A DNA stretch of 64,000 nt from Acidobacteriota bacterium. Its GTDB lineage: Bacteria; Acidobacteriota; Polarisedimenticolia; Gp22-AA2. The stretch lies in assembly GCA_003223135.1 (NCBI GenBank), contig QHXX01000023.1, forward strand, positions 128,120 to 192,119, written 5' to 3'. A model generated the notes under the pieces. That model was not told the origin of the DNA, made no database searches, and worked only from the letters and a program-made list of their open reading frames with translations. Positions 25,230-33,081 of this stretch are shown here, one piece after another (the first letter of the stretch is position 1; every line of letters starts with the position of its first letter). The translations under genes were made by a program, and so were the position numbers.

Positions 25230-25817
25230 ATGACGTTCATCAACTACGCGGCACGCGAAATCAATTGCAAGATCGTCTACTACGGCCCCGGCCTGGGCGG
25301 CAAGACGACCAACATCAAGTACGTCTACGAGAAGACCAACCCCAACTCCAAGGGGAAGCTGATCTCCCTGGCCACCGAGACCGACCGCACGCTGTTCTTC
25401 GATTTCCTGCCCCTCGACCTCGGCGAGATCCGCGGCTTCCGCACCCGCTTCCACCTGTACACCGTCCCCGGTCAGGTGTTCTACGACGCCTCGCGCAAGC
25501 TGATCCTGAAGGGCGTCGACGGCGTGGTCTTCGTCGCCGATTCCCAGGCGGCCCGCATGGAAGCGAACCTCGAGAGCCTCCGGAACCTCGACCTCAACCT
25601 CAAAGAGCAGGGGTACGATCTCCGCGCCGTCCCTTACGTCCTGCAGCTCAATAAGCGCGACCTTCCCTCCGCCCTGCCGATCGAGGAGATGAAACGCCAG
25701 CTCGTGCGCAAGGGCGAGCCGGTCTTCGAGGCGGTCGCCTCCAAGGGGACCGGCGTCTTCGAAACGCTCAAGACGATCGCCAAGATGGTCCTCCTCGAAC
25801 TCCGCAAAGGCCGCTGA
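25230..25817 (+). CDS. mglA: MglA-type small Ras-like GTPase
   Basis: 195 residues. P-loop [12 protein letters not shown]3 region [16 protein letters not shown] (Pro-Gly-Gln in place of DxxG, typical of MglA), NKRD as the base-recognition motif and a late [14 protein letters not shown]. MglA binds GTP and marks the leading pole, directing motility and polar protein placement. It forms an operon with the roadblock gene. No gliding or type IV pilus genes are in the window, so the output here is not shown. Confidence 0.92.
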   Translation: MTFINYAAREINCKIVYYGPGLGGKTTNIKYVYEKTNPNSKGKLISLATETDRTLFFDFLPLDLGEIRGFRTRFHLYTVPGQVFYDASRKLILKGVDGVVFVADSQAARMEANLESLRNLDLNLKEQGYDLRAVPYVLQLNKRDLPSALPIEEMKRQLVRKGEPVFEAVASKGTGVFETLKTIAKMVLLELRKGR

Positions 25818-25829
25818 AGCGGGGCGGTT

Positions 25830-28178
25830 TCATGGGACGCCGACGGGTGGCTCGGACTGGAGCCGCTCGTCCCGGCGGCGCATCCTCTCGAGGACGTCTT
25901 CGGCGCGCCGGCGGCCGGCACTGTTCGCGGGGAAGAGACGGACGGCTTCCATCAGCTCGGCTCGGGCGCGGTCGCGCCGTCTTTGGGCCCGGGCCACGAG
26001 ACCCGCGGCGAGGTGCGTTTCGGCGAGGTCAGGGCGGACGGCCACGGCGCGCTCGCAGTACGCCTCCGCGACCGCGATCACATCGTCGTCGTAGTAGGAC
26101 AGGCACAGGTCGGCGAGGGCCAGCCCCTCGCCGGGGGCAAGGTTGACCGCGGTTTCCCATTCACGCCGCGCGTCCGCCTTGCGCCCGAGAGCGAGATAGG
26201 CCTCTCCGAGGCTGCGCCGCACATCGGCGAAGTCCGGTGCAATCTCCAGGAGATCCGCGTAGCGTCGCGCCGCCTCGTCCCAGCGCCCCTGCTCCGCCGC
26301 CATGGTCGCGAGAGAGTTATAAGGATCGATCCGGCGCGGATTCAGCGCCATCGCCTGCAGATAGGCGTCGCGCGCCTCCTCCATTCGCCCCTTCATCCTG
26401 AGAGCGTATGCCTTATTGAGCGCCTCCTCCTCCGGATACGACTCGCCCGGCCGGAAGGCGTCCAGGTTGAACAGGACGAGCCCGAAGGCGAGGGCGGCGA
26501 TCGCTTGGGGACGCCTCAGGCTGGACCTCAGGGCGCCCAGGAGATTGCCGGCGCACAGGGCGGCGACCGGGACCAAGGGCAGCCGGTAGCGATCGGTCGG
26601 GAAGAACAGCAGGATCGAGAGCGCGTACGCCGCGGCGTAAAGAAGCAGAAGCCCAAGGCCGTCCCGGCGGCCTTCCGGGGCGGTCTTCGGCGTGCCGGAG
26701 GTTGCCGTGTCGCGCGCGCGGGCGAAGGCCGACGCCACGGCCAGGGGCGCCACGAGGCCGAACGGGAACGACACGCCGAAGCGCCACACGAGAAGCGCGA
26801 AGAGGGGCGAAAACCCCCGGTAGACATACTGGTCCTGGTTGCGCGGGATCTCGCGTCCCGCGATGAGATCCTTCGCCTTGCGAATATAGAGGCGCCATGC
26901 CTCGGCGGGGTATCCGCGCAGGAATTGCCAGGCGCGGGAGGCGAAGTAGCTCGACCGGGCGGAGGCCTTGACGATGCCGATGTTCTCGGGCTCCTGCGCC
27001 AGGCGCTCGAACTCTCCCCCGGGCCGCAGGCGGATCGTCCTGTCGTAGTCCGGGTTGTTGCCGACATAAAAATTGATCCCTCCGTTGCTCGAGATGAGCA
27101 CCGTATCGCCGGCCACGAAGTAGTTGCGCGCCGTGACGACGACGATCGGCAGCACGACGCCCAGAAGGAACAGCCGGGCGGCCGCCGCACGAATTCGGCG
27201 CCAGGCCCACCAGGCGGCCGCGGGGACCGCGAGAAGGATGTTGGGGGTCGCGGTGGCAGCGAGTCCCCAGAGGACCCCGGCGCCGAGGCAGCGGCGGCGA
27301 GACCGTGCTGATGGGGCGCCGCCCGGCGGGATCGGCCCGATCGGAGGCGCCGCCCCCCCAATCCCGGCGGCCCGCAGTAGCATCAGGAGCCCGCCCAGGA
27401 TCAGGACGATGTGCAGGACCGGGATGAGCGGCTGGGCGTCGAAATGGATCAGCGGGCCGTAGAAGGCCGTGACGAGGGCGGCGCACAGGGCGCCGTGCGC
27501 GCCGAACAGCCGCCGGCCGATGAAATAGACGAAAACACACGACAGCGATCCGACGGCCGCCTGGACGGCGTAAATCGCCTCCATGCGGGTGCCCACGGTC
27601 ACGAACAGAAGCGCCAGGAAGTAGGGATACAGCGGGGGCTGCCAGAAGACCTCCCGGCCGGCGGTCAGCGACCCGGCGGCGATGGCGGTCGCCATCCGGA
27701 AGTAGTTCGGCCCGTCCACCAGCGGGACGTCGAAGTACGGCGCGCGCCGGATCTGCACGACGTACAGAAGCCGGACGGCGTACGCCAGAGCGAAGACTAA
27801 GAGCGGGCGGAGATCGAACCTCCTTGCCCACCGGATCGCGGCGCTACCCCTTGATCGAGGCGCCGGCCCTGCGCCTGCCGGGGACGGGTCCGGGTCGCTG
27901 CGCGACCCTCCCCTCGGCTCGCCTTGCTCCGCCCACCGCGCTGTCCCTCCAGCAGACGTGGCAAAGTTTTCAGCGATTGCGCCCGGCGCGACGTGCCTCC
28001 GTGAGGTGACCCGCGGTGACGGGCGGGCCGCGCCGCGATGCGGCGATTTCGAGCCGCGCCATGCGCGCCGGAGGGCCGCCGACTCCGCCGCGCGAGCGAG
28101 CATGAGCCGCAGGGCGGCGCGGCCCGCCTCGCGGACGCCGCGGACCACCTCGGCCAGATCCGGCGTTGACACTTCCAC
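25830..28178 (-). CDS. Membrane glycosyltransferase-like protein (GT39 type) with C-terminal TPR
   Basis: The ORF is 782 residues. From about residue 125 there are roughly ten hydrophobic helices with a GT39/ArnT-like start (RPLLVFALAYAVRLLYVVQI ... VDGPNYFRMATAIAAG) and ILLFFPTDRYRLPLVP. The last ~200 residues are TPR-like (EEARDAYLQAMALNPRRIDPYNSL). Members use lipid-linked sugars on the outer face of the membrane; acceptor unknown. The first ~110 residues are low-complexity and the ORF start overlaps the rplU -35 box region, so the true start may be the Met at 28103 or later. It converges with mglA. Confidence 0.7.
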   Translation of the reverse strand: MEVSTPDLAEVVRGVREAGRAALRLMLARAAESAALRRAWRGSKSPHRGAARPSPRVTSRRHVAPGAIAENFATSAGGTARWAEQGEPRGGSRSDPDPSPAGAGPAPRSRGSAAIRWARRFDLRPLLVFALAYAVRLLYVVQIRRAPYFDVPLVDGPNYFRMATAIAAGSLTAGREVFWQPPLYPYFLALLFVTVGTRMEAIYAVQAAVGSLSCVFVYFIGRRLFGAHGALCAALVTAFYGPLIHFDAQPLIPVLHIVLILGGLLMLLRAAGIGGAAPPIGPIPPGGAPSARSRRRCLGAGVLWGLAATATPNILLAVPAAAWWAWRRIRAAAARLFLLGVVLPIVVVTARNYFVAGDTVLISSNGGINFYVGNNPDYDRTIRLRPGGEFERLAQEPENIGIVKASARSSYFASRAWQFLRGYPAEAWRLYIRKAKDLIAGREIPRNQDQYVYRGFSPLFALLVWRFGVSFPFGLVAPLAVASAFARARDTATSGTPKTAPEGRRDGLGLLLLYAAAYALSILLFFPTDRYRLPLVPVAALCAGNLLGALRSSLRRPQAIAALAFGLVLFNLDAFRPGESYPEEEALNKAYALRMKGRMEEARDAYLQAMALNPRRIDPYNSLATMAAEQGRWDEAARRYADLLEIAPDFADVRRSLGEAYLALGRKADARREWETAVNLAPGEGLALADLCLSYYDDDVIAVAEAYCERAVAVRPDLAETHLAAGLVARAQRRRDRARAELMEAVRLFPANSAGRRRAEDVLERMRRRDERLQSEPPVGVP

Positions 28179-28195
28179 GGGGCGGCCAGTATAAT
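28166..28195 (+). promoter_or_regulatory. Sigma-70-type promoter for rplU
   Basis: Consensus TTGACA at 28166-28171, an 18-bp spacer and consensus TATAAT at 28190-28195, 32 bp before the rplU start. This is the best promoter in the window and fits strong ribosomal-protein expression. Confidence 0.85.
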
Positions 28196-28227
28196 CGCCG
28201 GTCCATCCAGGGAAAAGAGGAGCGAGC

Positions 28228-28545
28228 GTGAGCTACGCTGTTATCAAAGCCGGGGGCAAACAGCACAAGGTCGCCGTCGGAGACCGAATCAGGGTCGAGA
28301 AAATCAAGGGCGAAGTCGGGGACAAGGTGACGTTCGACCAGGTCCTGGCGCTCCAGGCGGACGACGGTCTTCAAGTGGGTCGCCCGGTCCTGAAAGGCGC
28401 GCGAGTCGTCGTTCGCGTGGTGGCTCACGACAAGGCCAAGAAAGTGCTCATCTTCAAAAAGAAGCGCCGCAAGCAGTACCGGCGCACCCGCGGCCACCGG
28501 CAGCCGTTCACGGCGGTGGTCGTCGAAGAGATTCACGCGGGCTGA
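28228..28545 (+). CDS. rplU: 50S ribosomal protein L21
   Basis: 105 residues from a GTG start. Begins SYAVIKAGGKQHKVAVGDRIRVEK and contains KKVLIFKKKRRKQYRRTRGHRQPFT, diagnostic of bacterial L21, which binds 23S rRNA. It heads the rplU-rpmA-obg block behind a consensus promoter; rpmA starts 24 bp downstream. Confidence 0.97.
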   Translation: MSYAVIKAGGKQHKVAVGDRIRVEKIKGEVGDKVTFDQVLALQADDGLQVGRPVLKGARVVVRVVAHDKAKKVLIFKKKRRKQYRRTRGHRQPFTAVVVEEIHAG

Positions 28546-28569
28546 TCAGGGGACGAACGAGGAAACGTC

Positions 28570-28845
28570 ATGGCCCACAAGAAAGCCGGAGGAAGTTCAC
28601 GCAACGGCCGCGACAGCAACTCCCAGCGCCTTGGGGTGAAGCGCTTCGGCGGCCAGTTCGTCACCGGGGGCTCGATCCTGGTCCGGCAGAGAGGAACGCG
28701 CTTCAAGCCGGGTGACAACGTCGGGCTGGGACGGGACGACTCCCTGTTCGCCCGGATCGACGGGTTCGTGAAGTTCCAGGATCGCGGGCGCATGGGGAAG
28801 TTCATCAGCGTCCTCCCTGCGCAGGCTGCTCCCGCCAGGTCGTAG
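28570..28845 (+). CDS. rpmA: 50S ribosomal protein L27
   Basis: 91 residues beginning [23 protein letters not shown], the canonical L27 N-terminus that reaches the peptidyl transferase centre, with [18 protein letters not shown]. No N-terminal extension of the Firmicutes cleavable type is present. Lies between rplU and obg in the standard order. Confidence 0.97.
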   Translation: MAHKKAGGSSRNGRDSNSQRLGVKRFGGQFVTGGSILVRQRGTRFKPGDNVGLGRDDSLFARIDGFVKFQDRGRMGKFISVLPAQAAPARS

Positions 28846-28931
28846 CCACGCGCCGTTCCCCAAGTCGAACCTCTTGGACAGGCTCCTAGAGTCGTGAGGG
28901 CCGGCCGGGCTCTCGCGAAGGGCGCAGGCAC

Positions 28932-30023
28932 ATGCTGATCGATCAGGCCGAGATCGTGGTCGCCGGCGGGGGCGGAGGCAACGGGTGCGTCAGTTTCCGG
29001 CGCGAAAAGTACGTCCCGCGCGGCGGACCGAACGGCGGCCCCGGCGGTGACGGTGGCGCCGTATACCTGGTCGCGGACGCCTCGCTCAAAGGGCTGAACG
29101 CCTTTCGCTTCCGCAGACGCTTCGAGGCCGAGCGCGGGCGGCACGGCGAGGGGAGCGACCGGGCGGGGCACGACGGCAAGGACCTCCGCATCAAGGTTCC
29201 GCCCGGTACCGTGGTGCGCGACGCGGAGGGAACGATACTCGCCGACCTGTCCCGCGCGGGCGACGTGGTCCTGGTGGCGGCGGGCGGGCGCGGCGGGCGC
29301 GGTAACGCCGTCTTCGCCACCCCCACGCACCAGGCGCCGCGCGAGGCCGAGCCGGGGACGCCCGGTGAGGAGCGCCGGCTCCGTCTGGAGCTAAAGCTCA
29401 TCGCCGACGTCGGGCTCGTGGGCTTTCCGAACGCGGGGAAATCGACCCTGATCTCGCGAATCTCTTCGGCGCGGCCGAAGATCGCGGCGTATCCTTTCAC
29501 CACCCTCGAGCCGAATCTGGGGGTGGTCGATCTCGGCGAGTTCCGGACCTTCGTGGTGGCCGACCTCCCAGGGCTGATCGAGGGGGCGCACCAGGGTCAG
29601 GGGCTGGGGATGAAGTTCCTGAGGCACATCGAGCGCACGCGCGTTCTGATTCACCTTGTGGACGTGTCCGAGATGTCGGGGCGGGTTCCGGAAAATGACC
29701 TGGAGGTTGTGAACGGTGAGCTGCGCGCCTTCAGCCCCGAACTGGCCGGAAAGCCCCGGATCGTCGCGGCCAACAAGGTTGACGCGCTCGCCGACCGAAC
29801 CCGTTTGAAAGACCTGCAGGCGCGGTGCGACGCGGCGGGCGTTCCGTTTCATGCGGTGTCGGCCGTGAGCGGCGAGGGGATCCGGGGTCTTCTGGAGGAG
29901 GTCTGGGCCGTCCTGGCGGCCCGGGGGAACGCCGCGGCGGCGGGCTCGACCGCGGGCCCGTGCGAAGCCGTGCGCGCGCCCGGGTCCGAGTCTGCGGGGC
30001 GCGAAGGGCCCGGCCGCGTCTGA
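28932..30023 (+). CDS. obg: Obg family GTPase, ribosome assembly
   Basis: 363 residues. The glycine-rich Obg fold covers residues 1-158 ([25 protein letters not shown]). The G domain has P-loop GFPNAGKST, switch/G3 [16 protein letters not shown] and NKVD. The C-terminus is short and low in complexity, without the extended OCT domain of some Obg proteins. It binds GTP and assists 50S maturation. An ACAGGCTCCT half-repeat lies in the 86-bp gap before it. Confidence 0.95.
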   Translation: MLIDQAEIVVAGGGGGNGCVSFRREKYVPRGGPNGGPGGDGGAVYLVADASLKGLNAFRFRRRFEAERGRHGEGSDRAGHDGKDLRIKVPPGTVVRDAEGTILADLSRAGDVVLVAAGGRGGRGNAVFATPTHQAPREAEPGTPGEERRLRLELKLIADVGLVGFPNAGKSTLISRISSARPKIAAYPFTTLEPNLGVVDLGEFRTFVVADLPGLIEGAHQGQGLGMKFLRHIERTRVLIHLVDVSEMSGRVPENDLEVVNGELRAFSPELAGKPRIVAANKVDALADRTRLKDLQARCDAAGVPFHAVSAVSGEGIRGLLEEVWAVLAARGNAAAAGSTAGPCEAVRAPGSESAGREGPGRV

Positions 30024-30065
30024 CGGCGAGAGGAGGCGCTTATACAGCTTAAGACAAAGGTCCTG

Positions 30066-30431
30066 ATGGTGCTCGAAGCCGCCACCGACAAGAAAGCGGA
30101 GGATCCGGTCGCCCTCAACCTGAAGGGGATCGCGTCGTTCACCGATTGCTTCGTGATCGTCGGTGGCACCCAGAGACGGCAGACCCAGGCGATCTGCGAC
30201 GCCATCATCGAGCGTCTGGCGGCCAAGGGACAGCGCCCGGGACACCTGGAGGGATACGATCTCGGCGACTGGATTCTGATCGACTATGCCGATCTCGTCG
30301 TGCACGTGTTCACCCGCGAGACCCGCGAGTTCTACGGACTCGAGAACCTCTGGGGCGACGCCCCGCGCATGGCCCTCGCGGGTCCGCAAAACCGCAGGAA
30401 CAGAGGAGCTTCCGCCGCTCGCAAGGGTTGA
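30066..30431 (+). CDS. rsfS: Ribosomal silencing factor RsfS
   Basis: 121 residues. The RsfS/Iojap core is clear: AATDKKAEDPVALNLKGIA, then SFTDCFVIVGGTQRRQTQAI, then DWILIDYADLVVHVFTRETREFYGLENLWGDAP. It binds L14 and blocks subunit joining under starvation. Codons just upstream are coding-like (LKTKVL) but no start codon is present there. Its stop codon overlaps the TTGACA of the next promoter. Confidence 0.93.
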   Translation: MVLEAATDKKAEDPVALNLKGIASFTDCFVIVGGTQRRQTQAICDAIIERLAAKGQRPGHLEGYDLGDWILIDYADLVVHVFTRETREFYGLENLWGDAPRMALAGPQNRRNRGASAARKG

Positions 30432-30456
30432 CATTGGGGAGGGCGATCCGTACATT
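30428..30456 (+). promoter_or_regulatory. Candidate sigma-70 promoter overlapping the rsfS stop
   Basis: TTGACA at 30428-30433, a 17-bp spacer and TACATT at 30451-30456, 31 bp upstream of the GTG at 30487. The -35 box contains the TGA stop of rsfS. Confidence 0.6.
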
Positions 30457-30486
30457 ACCCGCCTTGATCGGCGGAAGGACACCCGC

Positions 30487-31239
30487 GTGAACGCGATCGC
30501 CTCGGACGTTCTGGCGGTCCCCCTGGTCCATCGGTCGGCGCTGATGGCACGCGTCGTCGACCTGGCGCGACGGGTCGCGGGGAGCGACGCAAATCTCCTC
30601 GTCGTCGGCGAGAGCGGTACCGGCAAGGGCCTCCTGGCGCGGTTCATCCACGAGGCCAGCGCAAGGCGGCAGGGCCCTTTCGTCACCATCACCTGCGCCA
30701 ACATCGCGGCCGACCTGCTCGAGAGCGAGCTGTTCGGCCACGAGAAAGGAGCCTTCACCGGAGCGACCGACCAGAAGAAGGGGCGCTTCGAGCTGGCGGA
30801 CGGCGGGACGATCCTGATCGACATCCCGCCGCTGCGGGATCGGCTGGAGGACGTGCCGGTCCTGGCGGAGCAGGTGCTGCTCGGCATCGCCCGGAGACGG
30901 GGCTCCGCCCCGAAGCGCCTGACGAAGGGCGCGCTCGACCGGCTGATGGCACACTCGTGGCCGGGAAACGTGAGGGAGCTGCAGAACGTGATCGAAAGCG
31001 CAGCGATCCTGGAGGACGGCCCGGAGATCCGGGCCGAGGCGATCCGCGTCGGGGTCACCCGCCCATTCGCTCCGATCGCGGAGGCCATGCACAGGCGTTA
31101 CTCACTGGCCCAGCTCGAGGAGGCGTACATCCGCGAGGTCCTGCGACTGACCGGCAACAATCGCAGCGAGGCCGCCCGGATCCTCGGCATCAACCGCAAG
31201 ACCCTCCTCGAGAAACGCAAGCGTTACGGGATTCCCTGA
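30487..31239 (+). CDS. Sigma-54-interacting AAA+ regulator with a large internal deletion
   Basis: 250 residues from GTG at 30487; the track start at 30286 lies inside rsfS. Walker A GESGTGKG and the loop GAFTGA are present, then FELADGGTILID jumps directly to IPPLRDRLEDVPVLAEQ. Compared with the regulator at 40191 about 67 residues are missing, including the Walker B glutamate, sensor I ATN and the arginine region FREDLYYRL. The frame is kept. The Fis-type HTH is intact (NRSEAARILGINRKTLLEKRK). It has no receiver. It should bind DNA but is unlikely to hydrolyse ATP or remodel sigma-54. Confidence 0.82.
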   Translation: MNAIASDVLAVPLVHRSALMARVVDLARRVAGSDANLLVVGESGTGKGLLARFIHEASARRQGPFVTITCANIAADLLESELFGHEKGAFTGATDQKKGRFELADGGTILIDIPPLRDRLEDVPVLAEQVLLGIARRRGSAPKRLTKGALDRLMAHSWPGNVRELQNVIESAAILEDGPEIRAEAIRVGVTRPFAPIAEAMHRRYSLAQLEEAYIREVLRLTGNNRSEAARILGINRKTLLEKRKRYGIP

Positions 31240-31280
31240 GGCTGGCGCTCGGCCTGCGGGACCGAAAGGAAATCTCCGCG

Positions 31281-31640
31281 ATGGCGATGGCAAAGAAGCA
31301 GCTCGAAGCGTACAAGAAGCGCCTCCTCGAGAAGAAGAAGGGCCTGGCGGAGGCGTACAACAAGAACAAGACCTACGGTCGGCTGACCGAGGATGAAGGG
31401 ACCCAGGACCTGGCCGACAAGGCCTCGAGCGCCTACACCAAGGAGTTCCTCTATTCCCTCTCCAATACCGATCGCGAAATCCTGCAGCAGGTGGACGAGG
31501 CGCTGCACCGAATCGCCAAGGGGACCTACGGTGTCTGCATGGAGTGCGGGGAGGAGATCGAGAAGAAGCGCCACGAGGCGGTGCCGTGGGCCAGTCACTG
31601 CCTCTCCTGTCAGGCGAAGGTCGAGAAGGGGTTGCTGTAG
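31281..31640 (+). CDS. TraR/DksA-type zinc-finger protein
   Basis: 119 residues from MAMAKKQLEAYKKRL; the longer track ORF is a frame shadow. An N-terminal coiled coil is followed by TYGVCMECGEEIEKKRHEAVPWASHCLSCQ, the four-cysteine zinc finger of DksA-type proteins. These act in the RNA polymerase secondary channel; the coiled-coil tip here reads DEGTQDLADKASSAY, so true DksA function is uncertain. It lies 41 bp after the sigma-54 regulator and 43 bp before the LapB-like gene. Confidence 0.87.
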   Translation: MAMAKKQLEAYKKRLLEKKKGLAEAYNKNKTYGRLTEDEGTQDLADKASSAYTKEFLYSLSNTDREILQQVDEALHRIAKGTYGVCMECGEEIEKKRHEAVPWASHCLSCQAKVEKGLL

Positions 31641-31683
31641 AATTCTGCTCTGAACGGGCGCCTGCGCGCCCCGCGGGACCGCG

Positions 31684-33066
31684 ATGAAGATCCGCACCGT
31701 GCTCTATCTGATGTTCGGGGCGATCGTCGTCATCGTCCTGTCGATCCTGTACGGCACCAACCAGCAGGCCCTCGACGCCAGGATCATCATCGGCGAAAAC
31801 TTGGCGATCCCCGTCTGGTTCGCCCTTCTCCTGGCGAGCGGCGTGTCGATGCTCGTGCCGCTGCTGTTCGGCGTTCTGCGCGACCTGCGCCGCATGCTGC
31901 GCGACTTCACGGTCCGCCGCCAGGCGCGCTCGCAGCAGGAGGCCGAGGAGTTCTACCTGCGCGGCGTCGAGTCGATGCTGAACGGACGCGAGGAGAAGGC
32001 GCTCGAGCACTTCAATGAAGTGCTGGCGCTCGAGCCAAACCACTTCGAGGCCCTCCTGAAGGGCGGCGAGGTGCTGCGGGCGCTGCGGCGCTACGGGGAA
32101 GCGATCGAATACCACCGCCGCGCGGCGCGCGTGAAGGAGGACAGTCTGCATCCTCTTTATTCGCTGGTATCGGACTACGAGGAATCCGGAGCGCTGGAGA
32201 ACGCCAAGGCGGTGCTCAACCGTATCACCGAGCTGAATCCGAAGCGCTCGCTGGCGGCCAGCCGGAAATACCGGGCCATCTGCGTCAGCGAGGGGGCGTG
32301 GGAGAAGGCCTGGGAGATCCAGCAGCGCATCGAGGACCAGCTCTCCGAGATGGGCCACTCGCGCAAGTCGGAGAAGAAGTATCACCTCGGTATCCGCTAC
32401 ATGCTGGCTCAGAGCCTGTTGCAGCAGGGCAAGCCGCGCGAGGCCATCGGCATATTGAGGAGGCTGGTCGGCATGGAGGCGTCGTTCGTCCCGGCGCACC
32501 TCGCGATGGGCAAGGCGCTTCTGGCGATGCGGCAGCCGGAGGAGGCGGTCGAGGTGTGGGAAAAGGGTTACGAGGCCACGGGCCACCCCATCTTCCTGGC
32601 GACCCTCGAAGACCACTACCTGCAGCAGGAGCAGCCGCGCCGTGCGATCGAGGCGCTGAAGGCCGCGATCTGGAAGAGCCGGAAGGACATCATCCCGCGC
32701 TTCTTCCTGGGAAAGCTGTATTACCGGCTGGAGATGATCGACGAGGCCTTGCAGCAATTCTCGCAGATGAAGGGTCAGGTCACCTACTTCCCCGCCCTGC
32801 ACTACTACCTCGCGAAGATCATGGAGCGCCAGGGAAACCTGCGCGAGGCCCTCAAGGAGCTCGAGCTCGTGCTGCGCCAGGCCGAGGTCCTCAAGATCGA
32901 GTACGTCTGCGCCACATGCGTCCGCAAGTTCCCCTCCTGGACAGACTACTGCGACCGCTGCGGCGAGTGGAACAGCGTCGTGGTCGACTTCCAGGAGGAG
33001 CGCCCGATCGAAGAGCTCGGAATCAGCACCGCGCCCGTGTACACGGCCGAGACGGGCGAAGTTTAG
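31684..33066 (+). CDS. LapA/LapB-like TPR protein with C-terminal zinc ribbon
   Basis: 460 residues. The first ~70 residues resemble LapA (two hydrophobic helices, LMFGAIVVIVLSILYGTNQQ and IPVWFALLLASGVSMLVPLLFG). TPR repeats run from about residue 80 to 400 (EEFYLRGVESMLNGREEKALEHFNEVL), and the end has a rubredoxin-like CATC...CDRCGEW pair as in LapB/YciM. In Escherichia coli LapB controls LPS synthesis through LpxC degradation. This gene looks like the two adjacent lap genes in one reading frame. Its stop is 15 bp before the gpmI start. Confidence 0.8.
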   Translation: MKIRTVLYLMFGAIVVIVLSILYGTNQQALDARIIIGENLAIPVWFALLLASGVSMLVPLLFGVLRDLRRMLRDFTVRRQARSQQEAEEFYLRGVESMLNGREEKALEHFNEVLALEPNHFEALLKGGEVLRALRRYGEAIEYHRRAARVKEDSLHPLYSLVSDYEESGALENAKAVLNRITELNPKRSLAASRKYRAICVSEGAWEKAWEIQQRIEDQLSEMGHSRKSEKKYHLGIRYMLAQSLLQQGKPREAIGILRRLVGMEASFVPAHLAMGKALLAMRQPEEAVEVWEKGYEATGHPIFLATLEDHYLQQEQPRRAIEALKAAIWKSRKDIIPRFFLGKLYYRLEMIDEALQQFSQMKGQVTYFPALHYYLAKIMERQGNLREALKELELVLRQAEVLKIEYVCATCVRKFPSWTDYCDRCGEWNSVVVDFQEERPIEELGISTAPVYTAETGEV

Positions 33067-33081
33067 GTCTAGGAGCCGCTT

